NCBI GenBank assembly: GCA_030706015.1
Contig: JAUZPI010000002.1
Span: 1 to 64,000, forward strand
Source: Bacillota bacterium
Lineage (GTDB): Bacteria > Bacillota > Clostridia > Clostridiales > Clostridiaceae
Direction: 5' to 3'
DNA: 64,000 bases
Shown here piece by piece: positions 7,184-16,526 of the stretch. Below the pieces are notes generated by a model that saw nothing but the letters and a program-made list of their open reading frames with translations, ran no database searches and was not told the origin of the DNA. Positions within the stretch are counted from its first letter, which is position 1; every line of letters starts with the position of its first letter. A program made the position numbers and the translations under genes.

Positions 7184-9211
7184 ATGAAATTATCTAAAAA
7201 AATACCATTAATTATAGTATTGTTAATTATAATCTCAATGACAATTACTAGTATTATAACTTATAATAATACTTCAGGTACAATAATGAAAAAATCAAAA
7301 GATTCCATGAAACTGACTACCAATAGAGCTGCGGAAACCATTTCAGTAATGATAGACAAGGAACAAGCTGAGGTTGCAAGAATATCTCAAGGCAAGGAGA
7401 TAGTGGAACTTGCTCTTCAAAGGAAGGAAAATGCAGCAAATCTAAACGATTCCATTGAGGTTACTAATAAAAAACTGTTGGATTACGTTAAGAACGCCGG
7501 TTATTTAGAGCATGTATTTGTTGTAGATACAAGTGGAACAATATATGCCGACAGCAGCAGCAGTACTATTGGAAAAAACCTTGCTGATAGATCCTATAAT
7601 GCCCCATCTCTTAAAGGAAATGCATCTATAAGTGAAACCTTAATATCCAAGGCAACAGGAGCACAAATTGTAGTTTTTACAAGTCCGATTATTTATAATG
7701 GTGAAATACTTGGCTATGTGGGAAGCGGAGTTGAAGCACAAAGCTTTTCTAAGTACCTACTTGATTCAAAAATCGGTGGTTTAAGTTCAGGTTATTTATA
7801 CTTAGTTGATGAAAAATCAAACATAATATATCATCCAGATAAGACTAAAATTGCAAAACCTGTTGAAAATGCAATAGTAAAAAATATATCAGTAAGAGCT
7901 GGAAAAGGAGAAAACATCGCTCCAAACTACATTAACTATATCTACAAAAATGATTCCAAAATAGCTTATTATCAAGTCTTACCTAAAACTCATTGGACAT
8001 TAGTTTTTTCAGCAAGCAATGGAGATATATTAAAAGAGGCAAATAATTTGTTGATATTTATTGCAATAGTTTCTTTAGTCACTGCATTAATTGCTATTGG
8101 AGTAGGAATTTTGCTATCTTTAACTATTACTAGACCTATAAATGCTGTAAGTAAATTAATTAATGAAACAGCCAAGTTAAATCTAGTTTATGAAGATAAA
8201 TTTGAATATCTTTTAAAATCTAAAAACGAAGTAGGATCTATGGCATCATCAATTATTAATATGAGAGAGGTTTTAAGAGAAGTTGTTACAACATTAAGAA
8301 ATACATCAGAAAATATTAGCGAAAATGCTAAAACTGTGAATGAACTTACTATTGAACTTAAAACCTATGCTGATGAAACTTCCATAGAAACACAAAACTT
8401 ATCTGCTGGTATGGAAGAAACGGCTGCAGCAGCAGAAGAGATATCTGCTTCCTCAGAGGAGATAGAAAAAGCAGTTAATACTATGGCAACCAGAGCTCAA
8501 GCTGGCTCCAATGAGGCAAACAGCATATCAAAGCGAGCAGAAGAACTTAAGAAAACTTCTATTGAATCAAGTAATATAAGTAATAAGATATATAATGATG
8601 TAAAACAAGAACTTGAAAAAGCAATTGAAGGTTCTAAGGCAGTTGAGGAAATTAACAACCTTACAAAAGCCATATTAGAAATAACAGAACAAACAAATAT
8701 GTTAGCTTTAAATGCCGCTATTGAAGCAGCAAGAGCTGGTGAAGCTGGTAAAGGCTTTGCAGTGGTTGCAGCAGAGGTGCGAAAACTTGCAGAACAATCA
8801 GCAAAAACTACAGGTGATATTCAGAAGGTTGTTAATGAAGTTACAAAATCTGTAGAACATCTAAATGATAGCTGCTATAAGATATTGAAGTTTATGGACA
8901 GTAATGTTAATAAAGATTACGAAAAGTTTATTAATACTGGAGAGCAATACAATAAGGATGCTGAAAATGTAAGTAATTTTATGATGGATTTCAGTAATAT
9001 TTCTGAAGAATTAGATTCATCAATATCTGGAATAGTTAAAGCAATAGAAGAGGTGGCAGGCACTGCTGGTGAAGGAGCAACAGGTCTAACAAGTATTTCA
9101 TCCAAGACTATTACTATATTAGACCAGCTAAAAGTAGTAAGGGAAAATTCAGAGAAAAATAAAAAGAGTGCTGACGAGTTAAATGATATAATTTCCAAGT
9201 TTAAATTATAG
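7184..9211 (+). CDS. Methyl-accepting chemotaxis protein with extracellular dCache-type sensor
   Basis: 675 residues. Membrane segment 1 about 8-28, periplasm-side sensor about 30-285 with dCache features (AGYLEHVFVVDTSGTIYADSS-like strand pattern, GYLYLVDEKSNIIYHPD), membrane segment 2 about 287-312, HAMP linker, then the signalling coiled coil. The hairpin tip that contacts CheA/CheW is intact: QTNMLALNAAIEAARAGEAG then GKGFAVVAAEVRKLAEQS. Methylation helices are rich in paired Glu/Gln. AAGGAGGG precedes ATG 7184. Ligand unknown; dCache domains often bind amino acids or carboxylates. Single gene ending in a terminator. Confidence 0.93.
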   Translation: MKLSKKIPLIIVLLIIISMTITSIITYNNTSGTIMKKSKDSMKLTTNRAAETISVMIDKEQAEVARISQGKEIVELALQRKENAANLNDSIEVTNKKLLDYVKNAGYLEHVFVVDTSGTIYADSSSSTIGKNLADRSYNAPSLKGNASISETLISKATGAQIVVFTSPIIYNGEILGYVGSGVEAQSFSKYLLDSKIGGLSSGYLYLVDEKSNIIYHPDKTKIAKPVENAIVKNISVRAGKGENIAPNYINYIYKNDSKIAYYQVLPKTHWTLVFSASNGDILKEANNLLIFIAIVSLVTALIAIGVGILLSLTITRPINAVSKLINETAKLNLVYEDKFEYLLKSKNEVGSMASSIINMREVLREVVTTLRNTSENISENAKTVNELTIELKTYADETSIETQNLSAGMEETAAAAEEISASSEEIEKAVNTMATRAQAGSNEANSISKRAEELKKTSIESSNISNKIYNDVKQELEKAIEGSKAVEEINNLTKAILEITEQTNMLALNAAIEAARAGEAGKGFAVVAAEVRKLAEQSAKTTGDIQKVVNEVTKSVEHLNDSCYKILKFMDSNVNKDYEKFINTGEQYNKDAENVSNFMMDFSNISEELDSSISGIVKAIEEVAGTAGEGATGLTSISSKTITILDQLKVVRENSEKNKKSADELNDIISKFKL

Positions 9212-9221
9212 AAAATTTAAA

Positions 9222-9256
9222 CTCCCAATGTTTATATTGCCATTGGGTTTGTTTTT
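9222..9256 (+). terminator. Intrinsic terminator after the chemoreceptor gene
   Basis: CCCAATG (9224-9230) pairs with CATTGGG (9241-9247), followed by TTTGTTTTT. Confidence 0.8.
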
Positions 9257-9300
9257 ATATTATACATAATATAAATATAATTCGGGAAAATAAATATAGT

Positions 9301-9339
9301 TTCAAAATATAATTTCAAAATATAATTTCAAAATATAAT
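9301..9339. repeat. Three perfect tandem copies of a 13-base unit
   Basis: TTCAAAATATAAT occurs three times end to end (9301-9313, 9314-9326, 9327-9339). Each copy contains TATAAT. The array ends 24 bases before the start codon of the small membrane protein gene. Confidence 0.9.
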
Positions 9340-9362
9340 TTAAACGAATGGAGGGAAAATAC

Positions 9363-9596
9363 ATGAACCTTCTTTTAGCTATAATTCTGCTTGCTTTAAT
9401 AATATTTATTGTAGCAGCAATTACTGGCTTGGCTAAATCAGTTGTTTTTCCCGTTTTGATAGCAGTATTTATTATTGCGTTAATAGTAGATATAATAGGA
9501 ATAGGCATGAGGATGGTATTTGGTTATCCTGGCTTGGTACTGTTAATAATATTAGCAATAGCATATTTTGCTACTGGTAGAAGACGTTCAAAGTAA
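9363..9596 (+). CDS. Small hydrophobic membrane protein, function unknown
   Basis: 77 residues from ATG 9363; GGAGGG sits 8 bases upstream, whereas an in-frame ATG at 9348 overlaps that ribosome site and is unlikely. Two or three hydrophobic stretches (about 2-22, 26-46, 53-69) and a basic tail TGRRRSK predict a small inner-membrane protein with cytoplasmic positive end. I do not recognise a family. Own terminator downstream, tandem 13-base repeats upstream. Confidence 0.7.
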   Translation: MNLLLAIILLALIIFIVAAITGLAKSVVFPVLIAVFIIALIVDIIGIGMRMVFGYPGLVLLIILAIAYFATGRRRSK

Positions 9597-9615
9597 AAAG
9601 TAATTGCTTATTTGC

Positions 9616-9648
9616 AGGAGTAGATAATTTGTCTACTCCTAATTTTAT
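9616..9648 (+). terminator. Intrinsic terminator
   Basis: AGGAGTAGA (9616-9624) pairs perfectly with TCTACTCCT (9632-9640), then AATTTT. Confidence 0.8.
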
Positions 9649-9691
9649 GATATCATTAAGGTATAATAAATAATTATAGAGGGGACAAACT

Positions 9692-10846
9692 ATGCTTTTA
9701 ATAAAAAATGGAAAGATATTTACTATGAGTGATGGTATTTTAGAAGGTGGTTCGATTTTAATAGATAAGGGTAAAATAGTACAGATTTCGGAAGAAATAA
9801 ATTCAGCTGCAGATGAGATAATTGATGCAGTGGGGGCATGGGTAACACCAGGTTTTGTAGAAGCTCATTGTCATATTGGAATACATCAACAGGATATAGG
9901 TGGCGAAGGCGTTGATATAAATGAGGCAACAGATCCTGTTACACCGCATTTAAGAGCCATTGATGGTATTAATCCAATGGATACAGCATTTTTAGATGCT
10001 GTAAAAGCTGGTATTACTACTGTGATGACAGGCCCAGGAAGCGCTAATGTAATAGGTGGACAATTTGTAGCAATGAAAACCTCGGGGAAGTGCATAGATG
10101 AAATGGCTATATTAGAACCAGCGGCTTTGAAAATAGCTTTGGGAGAGAATCCTAAAAGGGTATATAAGGGTAAAAACAGGATGCCTAGTACAAGAATGGC
10201 AACAGCAGCACTCTTAAGGGAGACCTTAATAAGGGCAAAAAACTATAAGGCCAAAAAAGAACTTGCATTGAGTAAGGGGGATAATTTTGATATTGATATA
10301 AGGATGGAAGCTATGATTCCCGTGCTGGATAAAAATATTCCGCTTAAAGCGCATGCTCATAGGGCAGATGATATCCTTACTGCTATTAGAATAGCAAAGG
10401 AGTTTGATGTGAGATTAACTATTGATCATTGTAGTGAAGGTCATCTAATACCTGAGTATATTAAAGAAGCTGGGTATCCTGTTATAATTGGACCAACCAT
10501 GACGGCAAGATCAAAGGTTGAATTAAAAAATAAAAGCTTTGAAACCTATGAACAATTGCATAAGTTTGGAGTGAAATTTGCTATTATGACAGATCACCCA
10601 GTAATGCCTATACAATATTTACCCATTTGTGCAGGATTAGCCTCTAAGTATGTTTTAGATGTAGAGGAGGCATTAAAGACTATAACCATAAATGCAGCGG
10701 AAATTTGTGGTGTTGATGATAGAATTGGCAGCATAGAAGTGGGAAAAGATGCAGACATAGCTATCTTTAGTGGAAATCCTATGGAGTTAGCATCAGAAAC
10801 CCTTTATACAATAATTGATGGAGAAATTAGATACAGAAGGAATTAA
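9692..10846 (+). CDS. Amidohydrolase (imidazolonepropionase-like metal-dependent hydrolase)
   Basis: 384 residues. Cytoplasmic TIM-barrel amidohydrolase with composite beta domain. Metal ligands seen in order: HCH in FVEAHCHIG (about 52-56), His in KAHAHRADDI, His in TIDHCSEGH, Asp in IMTDHPV. N- and C-terminal strands (KNGKIFTMSDG; IGSIEVGKDADIAIFSGNP) form the small domain typical of dihydroorotase/imidazolonepropionase relatives. Substrate is unknown; close relatives are annotated only as amidohydrolases. No hut genes nearby, so it is unlikely to be the true HutI. AGAGGGG precedes ATG 9692; a terminator follows. Confidence 0.88.
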   Translation: MLLIKNGKIFTMSDGILEGGSILIDKGKIVQISEEINSAADEIIDAVGAWVTPGFVEAHCHIGIHQQDIGGEGVDINEATDPVTPHLRAIDGINPMDTAFLDAVKAGITTVMTGPGSANVIGGQFVAMKTSGKCIDEMAILEPAALKIALGENPKRVYKGKNRMPSTRMATAALLRETLIRAKNYKAKKELALSKGDNFDIDIRMEAMIPVLDKNIPLKAHAHRADDILTAIRIAKEFDVRLTIDHCSEGHLIPEYIKEAGYPVIIGPTMTARSKVELKNKSFETYEQLHKFGVKFAIMTDHPVMPIQYLPICAGLASKYVLDVEEALKTITINAAEICGVDDRIGSIEVGKDADIAIFSGNPMELASETLYTIIDGEIRYRRN

Positions 10847-10853
10847 TAAAAAT

Positions 10854-10896
10854 AAAAGCTATCCCATAATAAACAAATTTATAAGGGATAGCTTTT
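10854..10896. terminator. Bidirectional terminator between convergent amidohydrolase and Ppx-like genes
   Basis: AAAAGCTATCCC (10854-10865) pairs with GGGATAGCTTTT (10885-10896), with T run on the plus strand and A/T run on the other side. Confidence 0.85.
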
Positions 10897-10898
10897 TT

Positions 10899-12401
10899 CT
10901 ATACTATATATAATTTTTTACCATAGATGTTTTTAAAGGTAGAGGCTGCTTTCAATGCATCGCTTATCTCAAGATTCGTATTGGAGTTAGAAATGGTTTT
11001 TATTATAACAGCATCATCTGTAATTTGGCATTTAATTTTTTCGATTACTCCAGTCATACTTCTATCTAAACTCTCGGCAATTCTAACAAATATGCCTAAT
11101 TTCTCGATTGTGTCCATATCATCCTTGTTGATAATGGATTTATATTGAATAATGTGGGACTTAAAAGCTTCTTTTCGATGAAAGGCGGCAGTGTATGCAC
11201 TCATTATTATTTCTTTATGAGTCAAACCATCCAATTGGCCATTAAGTATCATATAAAAAGAATGCTTATGATGATCATAATAAGTTATGCTAATACCTAT
11301 GTCATGAAGCATAGCAGCAGTTTTTAACACATTTTCAACATCGTTAGATAAACCATGAAGCTCTTTTAAATCGTCAAATAAAGTCTTGGTAAGGTTATAA
11401 ACATGCATGGCATGCTTATAGCTGCTGTTATGAGTTAACAGCATATTTTTTATTGAAACATCAAGTATATCATTAAAAGGCTTACCATTATCGCAAATGT
11501 AGTCATACAATAAACCTTCTCTTAACCCTCTGCCGCTAATTACTATCTTCTTGATATTGCACATATCTATTATAGTTGATACTGCGCAGGAAGCACCAAC
11601 TATTATATCAGCTCTTTCCGCTGAGAGTCCTTTTACTTTAGATCTTTGTTCTAGTGTTTTAGTTTTCAACAAACTATAAATATTTTTAAAAGCAGCACTA
11701 TCAACTGAATAATTATGTATTGTATTTATGGGATAATTTTTATACTTTCTGTCAACTTTGCTAAGATTCCTGATACTCCCGCCTATGCCGATAAGAGTAG
11801 AAGTATTAATTTCATTTAGCCAGGATATTTTTTCAAAGCTGCTAGTTAAAAACTCCTTCAGTTCTTGTTCTTGTTCAGAAGTAAGTTCGTCTTTTATTTT
11901 AAACTTATTTGTTAATGTAATTGAGCCAAAGGGAAGACTTATACATTTAACTAATTTTCTATTTTTAACTAAGGCTAATTCTGTAGAGGCACCGCCAATA
12001 TCCATAATTAAAGCGTTTTTTATCGAAATACTATTTATAACACCAAAATAATCATAGTAACCTTCTTCCTCACCGGTTAAAACTCTAATTTTTAAATTGA
12101 CCTCTTTCTCAACTCTGTCTAAAAAGTATTTTTGATTTTTCGCTTTTCTAACTGCCTCTGTAGCTACAGCTATTATATCAGAGGTATTGAAGCTATCACA
12201 TAAATTCTTAAAGGATTCTAATGTTTTAATGGTTGAATTTATCTTTTCTTCAGGAATGCATAAGTCCTTTTCCATTCCTTCGCCAAGACGTATTGACTCT
12301 TTTAATTCATCTATAACTTGAACTGAATTACTCTCTCCTATGTTAACAAGAATTAATCTTACTGAATTTGAACCTATATCAATAATTCCTATAGTTTTCA
12401 T
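10899..12401 (-). CDS. Ppx/GppA family phosphatase with HD domain
   Basis: 500 residues. N-terminal actin-like ATPase-fold phosphatase: phosphate loop IGIIDIGSNSVRLILV at the start, second loop LIMDIGGASTELALV near 130-145, and LIGIGGSIRNLS near 215. C-terminal HD-type domain from about 320 with HAMHVYNLTKTLFDDL and AAMLHDIGISITYYDHH. Family members hydrolyse polyphosphate from chain ends and/or pppGpp. It is divergent from a second Ppx/GppA-HD gene that is followed by ppk. Ribosome site AAAGGAG precedes ATG 12401. The two paralogues differ in sequence throughout, so they are not a recent duplication; which one acts on polyphosphate and which on pppGpp cannot be told. Confidence 0.88.
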   Translation of the reverse strand: MKTIGIIDIGSNSVRLILVNIGESNSVQVIDELKESIRLGEGMEKDLCIPEEKINSTIKTLESFKNLCDSFNTSDIIAVATEAVRKAKNQKYFLDRVEKEVNLKIRVLTGEEEGYYDYFGVINSISIKNALIMDIGGASTELALVKNRKLVKCISLPFGSITLTNKFKIKDELTSEQEQELKEFLTSSFEKISWLNEINTSTLIGIGGSIRNLSKVDRKYKNYPINTIHNYSVDSAAFKNIYSLLKTKTLEQRSKVKGLSAERADIIVGASCAVSTIIDMCNIKKIVISGRGLREGLLYDYICDNGKPFNDILDVSIKNMLLTHNSSYKHAMHVYNLTKTLFDDLKELHGLSNDVENVLKTAAMLHDIGISITYYDHHKHSFYMILNGQLDGLTHKEIIMSAYTAAFHRKEAFKSHIIQYKSIINKDDMDTIEKLGIFVRIAESLDRSMTGVIEKIKCQITDDAVIIKTISNSNTNLEISDALKAASTFKNIYGKKLYIV

Positions 12402-12716
12402 AACCTATTACTCCTTTTAAAAGTAAACTAAATTAAAGCTGATAACCTTAATCGTTGAATAAAAGATAACATATAAAATAATATTTGTAAATTTTATATA
12501 TCATAATATTATTAAAAATAACCTAAATGTTCAATAATAAAATATTATTATTTTCTACATTATAATTAAGCCTATGTAAAATCTAAGTTAATTATGAGTT
12601 TAGTTATCATCATAATTGGCAAAAAATCTAAAAAATATGTTATAATTTCATTAAAAATGACATTAATTTTATAATAGGGTAAAAAAGAGCATGAGCTAAC
12701 GAAGGTGGTAGATTTC
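12402..12716. promoter_or_regulatory. Divergent promoter region between the two Ppx-like genes
   Basis: About 315 very AT-rich bases without a gene. Towards the plus strand a TATAAT (12641-12646) lies 19 bases after TTGGCA (12616-12621), a somewhat long spacer. Short self-complementary runs such as AATATTATTATT are present but none is a convincing operator. No pho-box or other known site is evident. Confidence 0.45.
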
Positions 12717-14264
12717 ATGATGAGAAAACGGGAAATGGAAGTTGTTGCAGCAATAGATATAGGGTCAAATTCCCTTAGAATGATAATTGCAGAAATCACT
12801 AAAACAAAAATTAACATTTTAGAGGATTTAAATAAGACTGCCTATATGGGGAGAGATACTTTCTCTTTTGGAAGAATTAATCCGGAAACAATCCACAAGA
12901 TATGCGATATTTTAAGTGGTTTCAGCCAGGTTATGAAGGAATATGGTGTGAAATGTTATTGGGCGGTTTCAACCAGCGGCATAAGAGAAGCAGAAAATAG
13001 AGAATATGTTTTAGAGCAAATAAGAATCAATACAGGGATATTGGTAGAAGTGATAAATAATTCTCAGGAGAGATTCTATATTTATAAAGCACTTCATGAT
13101 AGACTTCCAAATGCTAAAGAAATATTTAATGATGGAGCTTTAATATTGAACGTAGGCTCTGGTGGAGTAGAAGTATCAGTATATGAAGGCGGTAACCTAA
13201 AGTTTACAGAGTATCTAAAGTTAGGACCGCTAAGATTAATGGAAATATTATCAGATATTAAAGGTGAAGTGTTAGACTTTCCAGCGCTTATAGGTGAATT
13301 TATAGATAGTAAGATTTATATACTAAAGTCTTATATTAAGCAGATGAAAATTAAAAACTTTATTGGGCTTGGGGGCAATATCAGAATAATTGAGAAATTG
13401 GGAATACAGGGTGAAGACAGTGGATTCATTGACAGAGAGTGGTTTTTTAAACTTACTAATAGAATAAGCAGTATGTCAATACAAAACATTTCAGAAGAAT
13501 TTGATTTGTCACAAGCGGAAGCTGAGTTATTACTCTGTTCAGTAATAATTTTCGCAAGATTTTTAAATATGAGTGAGGCAAAAGGAATATATGCGCCAAA
13601 GGCCTCTTTAAGAAATGGTTTAATAGCTGACATGGCGGATGAAAAATTTAATACAGAAAGAAAGAAGATTTTTAAGAAAGATATATTAAGTTCTGTTTGG
13701 TATATTGGAGAAAAGTATGGTATAGATAAGTATCACTGCAAACATGTTGAGAAGCTGGCAATTTTCATATTTGATCATATTGGAAAAGTTCATAGACTTG
13801 GAGAAAAGGAGAGAACCTATCTCAGGGTTGCAGCAATTCTCCATGATGTGGGTAAATATATAGATTTAAACAGACATGATGAGCAGTGTTATAACATTAT
13901 ACATAATGAACATATTATTGGTTTTTCTGATAGAGATACGAATATTACTGCTAATGTAGCCAAATACCACGGAGAGCAGATTCCATCTTTCTTGGATGAA
14001 AACTATAGAGAATTAAACTATAAGGATAAAATAATTGTATCTAAGCTTGCAGCTATATTAAAGCTGGCGGAATCCTTGGATATATCTCATAAACAAAGAA
14101 TTAATAAGCTTCAGGTAGAGGTTGAAGATAAAAAGATATATTTCAAAATCAATAAGAATCAGGATACCTTGTTGGAAGAATGGAATTTTAATAATTATAC
14201 TAAGTTTTTTGAGGAAGTTATGGGGGTTAAACCTGTCATAATAAATGGTAGTGCAAAGGGGTAG
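12717..14264 (+). CDS. ppx: Exopolyphosphatase / pppGpp phosphatase (Ppx/GppA) with HD domain, in operon with ppk
   Basis: 515 residues from ATG 12717; GAAGGTGGT lies 7 bases upstream, and the frame is open only 4 codons further to a GTG. Phosphate loops: VAAIDIGSNSLRMIIAEI at about 9-26, LILNVGSGGVEVSVYEGG at about 140-157 and FIGLGGNIRIIEK at about 217. HD domain from about 335: CKHVEKLAIFIFDHI, AAILHDVGKYIDLNRHD. The next gene, ppk, starts 4 bases after its stop, so degradation and synthesis of polyphosphate are co-transcribed. The second phosphate loop has VGSGGVE where many members have DIGGGSTE, a possible change in activity. Confidence 0.9.
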   Translation: MMRKREMEVVAAIDIGSNSLRMIIAEITKTKINILEDLNKTAYMGRDTFSFGRINPETIHKICDILSGFSQVMKEYGVKCYWAVSTSGIREAENREYVLEQIRINTGILVEVINNSQERFYIYKALHDRLPNAKEIFNDGALILNVGSGGVEVSVYEGGNLKFTEYLKLGPLRLMEILSDIKGEVLDFPALIGEFIDSKIYILKSYIKQMKIKNFIGLGGNIRIIEKLGIQGEDSGFIDREWFFKLTNRISSMSIQNISEEFDLSQAEAELLLCSVIIFARFLNMSEAKGIYAPKASLRNGLIADMADEKFNTERKKIFKKDILSSVWYIGEKYGIDKYHCKHVEKLAIFIFDHIGKVHRLGEKERTYLRVAAILHDVGKYIDLNRHDEQCYNIIHNEHIIGFSDRDTNITANVAKYHGEQIPSFLDENYRELNYKDKIIVSKLAAILKLAESLDISHKQRINKLQVEVEDKKIYFKINKNQDTLLEEWNFNNYTKFFEEVMGVKPVIINGSAKG

Positions 14265-14268
14265 AATT

Positions 14269-16371
14269 ATGGAAAAAAAAGATCATGAGAAGTTTATAAA
14301 TAGGGAATTAGGCTGGCTTGAGTTTAATCAAAGGGTATTAGAGGAGGCAGAGGATGAAAATAATCCTCTACTGGAAAGAGTAAAATTTACATCTATAGCA
14401 AGTTCTAATTTAGATGAGTTTTTTATGGTTAGAGTAGCTTCTCTTTTAGAACAGGTGGAAGCAGGTTTTCAAAAACCGGATTTCTCAGGTCTAACACCTG
14501 AAGAGCAAATTGAAAAGATACTTATTAGAACACATGAAATGGTTGATGATCAATATATAGCTCTTAAAGAACTTAAGAAGCTCTTAACTGAGGAAAACAT
14601 AAACATTCTTGATGAAAAAAGTCTAAGTGCAAGTCAAAAAGAATATTTAAAAACATATTTTTATACAACAATTTATCCTGTATTAACACCAATGGTAGTT
14701 GATAGCAGCAGACCTTTTCCTCTAATACTTAATAAGAGCTTAAATATTGCATTGTTTTTGGAAGACAACGATGGAGAAGCCATCTTCGGTACTATACAAG
14801 TTCCATCTGTATTAGGAAGAATTATGGAACTTCCAACAGATAGTAATGATAAATATTTTATTCTACTAGAAGATATTATAAAAATGCACTTACAAGATAT
14901 ATTTACTGGTCATAAGATTTTAAGTATGAGCTGCTATAGAATAACTAGAAATGCCGATTTAAGCATTGATGAAGAAGGGGCAGAAGACTTACTTGAAGCT
15001 ATCGAACAGTCAGTAAAGAGAAGAAAATGGGGAGCTGCTATTAGAATTGAGATAGAAAATAATATGGATAAAGCACTTTTATCTATATTAAAAGAGGAAT
15101 TAGAATTAAACGATGATGCCATATATGAAATTAATGGTCCGTTAGATCTTACCTTCTTAATGAAATTAGGCGGTATTAAAGGATACGATAAACTAAGATA
15201 TTCTCAATTTAATCCATGCCCTGTTCCTGAGTTTGAAAGCGGAGAAAATATGTTTGATATTATATCTGAAAAGGATGTGCTTGTTCATCATCCATATGAA
15301 TCCTTTGGTTATGTTGTAGATATGGTAAAAAAAGCAGCAAAGGACCCTCAGGTATTAGCAATAAAACAAACCTTATATAGAGTAAGTGGAAATTCTCCAA
15401 TAGTAAGAGCACTAATGGAGGCAGCTGAAAATGGAAAACAAGTTACGGTGTTAGTAGAACTAAAGGCTAGATTTGATGAGGAAAACAATATTATATGGGC
15501 GAAAAAGCTAGAACAGGCTGGTTGTCATGTAATATATGGTTTAGTAGGACTTAAAACTCATGGAAAGATATTGCTGGTAGTTAGAAAAGAAGAGGACGGA
15601 ATAAAGCGATATGTTCATTTAGGAACAGGTAATTATAATGATGTAACTGCTAATATATATACAGATTTAGGTTTATTTACATCAAATAGCCAAATAGGAG
15701 CAGATGCTTCAGCATTATTTAATATGCTTTCAGGATATTCACAAATACATAAAATGCATAAGCTATATATTGCACCAATATTTTTGAGAAAGAAATTCCT
15801 ATCCTTGATTAAGAATGAAGAAGAAAATGCTAAAAAGGGGAGGAAGGCTTTAATAATAGCAAAGGTCAATTCCTTAGTAGATGGTGAAATAATAAAAGCC
15901 CTTTATGATGCCTCAGCAGCGGGGGTAAAAATTGAGCTTATTGTAAGAGGAATATGCTGTTTGAGACCTGGTATTAAGGGAGTTAGTGAAAACATAAGTG
16001 TAAAAAGTATAGTAGGAAGATTCTTGGAACATAGTAGAATATATTATTTCTATAATGATGGTGAGGAAAATATTTATCTTTCATCTGCGGACTGGATGAG
16101 CAGAAATTTAGATAAGAGAGTTGAGATATTATTCCCTATCGAAGATGAAAATAACAGAAAGACTGTTAAACATATACTTGATGCACATCTTAAGGATAAT
16201 GTTAAGGCTAGAGTTCTTAAGAACGATGGAACCTATGAAAAGGTTGAAAAAAAGGACAACGAAGAGGCCTTAAACAGCCAGAAATATTTTGAACGTAAGG
16301 CTGAAAAAAGGATTAAAAAAATGAAAAAAGAGCAGAAGAATGAAGCGGTGTTTACCCCCATAAGACACTAA
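14269..16371 (+). CDS. ppk: Polyphosphate kinase PPK1
   Basis: About 700 residues. Transfers the gamma phosphate of ATP reversibly to polyphosphate chains. Order of domains: N-terminal helical domain (INRELGWLEFNQRVLEEA at the start), head domain, then two phospholipase-D-like catalytic domains. Catalytic histidines are visible in GLKTHGKILLVV (autophosphorylated His) and LEHSRIYYF. ATP-binding block NRELGWLxFNxRVLxEA is intact. ATG 14269 follows AAAGGGG by 8 bases; the frame extends upstream into ppx but that start is not needed. C-terminus has a lysine-rich tail about 45 residues long. A strong terminator follows. Confidence 0.96.
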   Translation: MEKKDHEKFINRELGWLEFNQRVLEEAEDENNPLLERVKFTSIASSNLDEFFMVRVASLLEQVEAGFQKPDFSGLTPEEQIEKILIRTHEMVDDQYIALKELKKLLTEENINILDEKSLSASQKEYLKTYFYTTIYPVLTPMVVDSSRPFPLILNKSLNIALFLEDNDGEAIFGTIQVPSVLGRIMELPTDSNDKYFILLEDIIKMHLQDIFTGHKILSMSCYRITRNADLSIDEEGAEDLLEAIEQSVKRRKWGAAIRIEIENNMDKALLSILKEELELNDDAIYEINGPLDLTFLMKLGGIKGYDKLRYSQFNPCPVPEFESGENMFDIISEKDVLVHHPYESFGYVVDMVKKAAKDPQVLAIKQTLYRVSGNSPIVRALMEAAENGKQVTVLVELKARFDEENNIIWAKKLEQAGCHVIYGLVGLKTHGKILLVVRKEEDGIKRYVHLGTGNYNDVTANIYTDLGLFTSNSQIGADASALFNMLSGYSQIHKMHKLYIAPIFLRKKFLSLIKNEEENAKKGRKALIIAKVNSLVDGEIIKALYDASAAGVKIELIVRGICCLRPGIKGVSENISVKSIVGRFLEHSRIYYFYNDGEENIYLSSADWMSRNLDKRVEILFPIEDENNRKTVKHILDAHLKDNVKARVLKNDGTYEKVEKKDNEEALNSQKYFERKAEKRIKKMKKEQKNEAVFTPIRH

Positions 16372-16380
16372 TATGATTTT

Positions 16381-16432
16381 AAAACATTTGCCATTGGTGA
16401 ACTTTAGTTTATCAATGGCAAATGTTTTTTAG
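16381..16432 (+). terminator. Strong intrinsic terminator after ppk
   Basis: Perfect 16-pair stem including flanking A/T: 16381-16396 with 16413-16428, loop 16 bases, T run at the 3' side. Confidence 0.9.
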
Positions 16433-16526
16433 GTAGTAAACAGTAAAAATGAAATGGATTTTATGTAATTATATGGTATAATATACTTATATTTGATACA
16501 CTCTAAATAGAAAAGGGAGAAAAAGC

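Noticed and set aside
9692..10846. True imidazolonepropionase HutI
   Set aside because: Fold and metal ligands fit the superfamily, but there are no histidine-degradation genes around and the sequence is closer to generic amidohydrolases.
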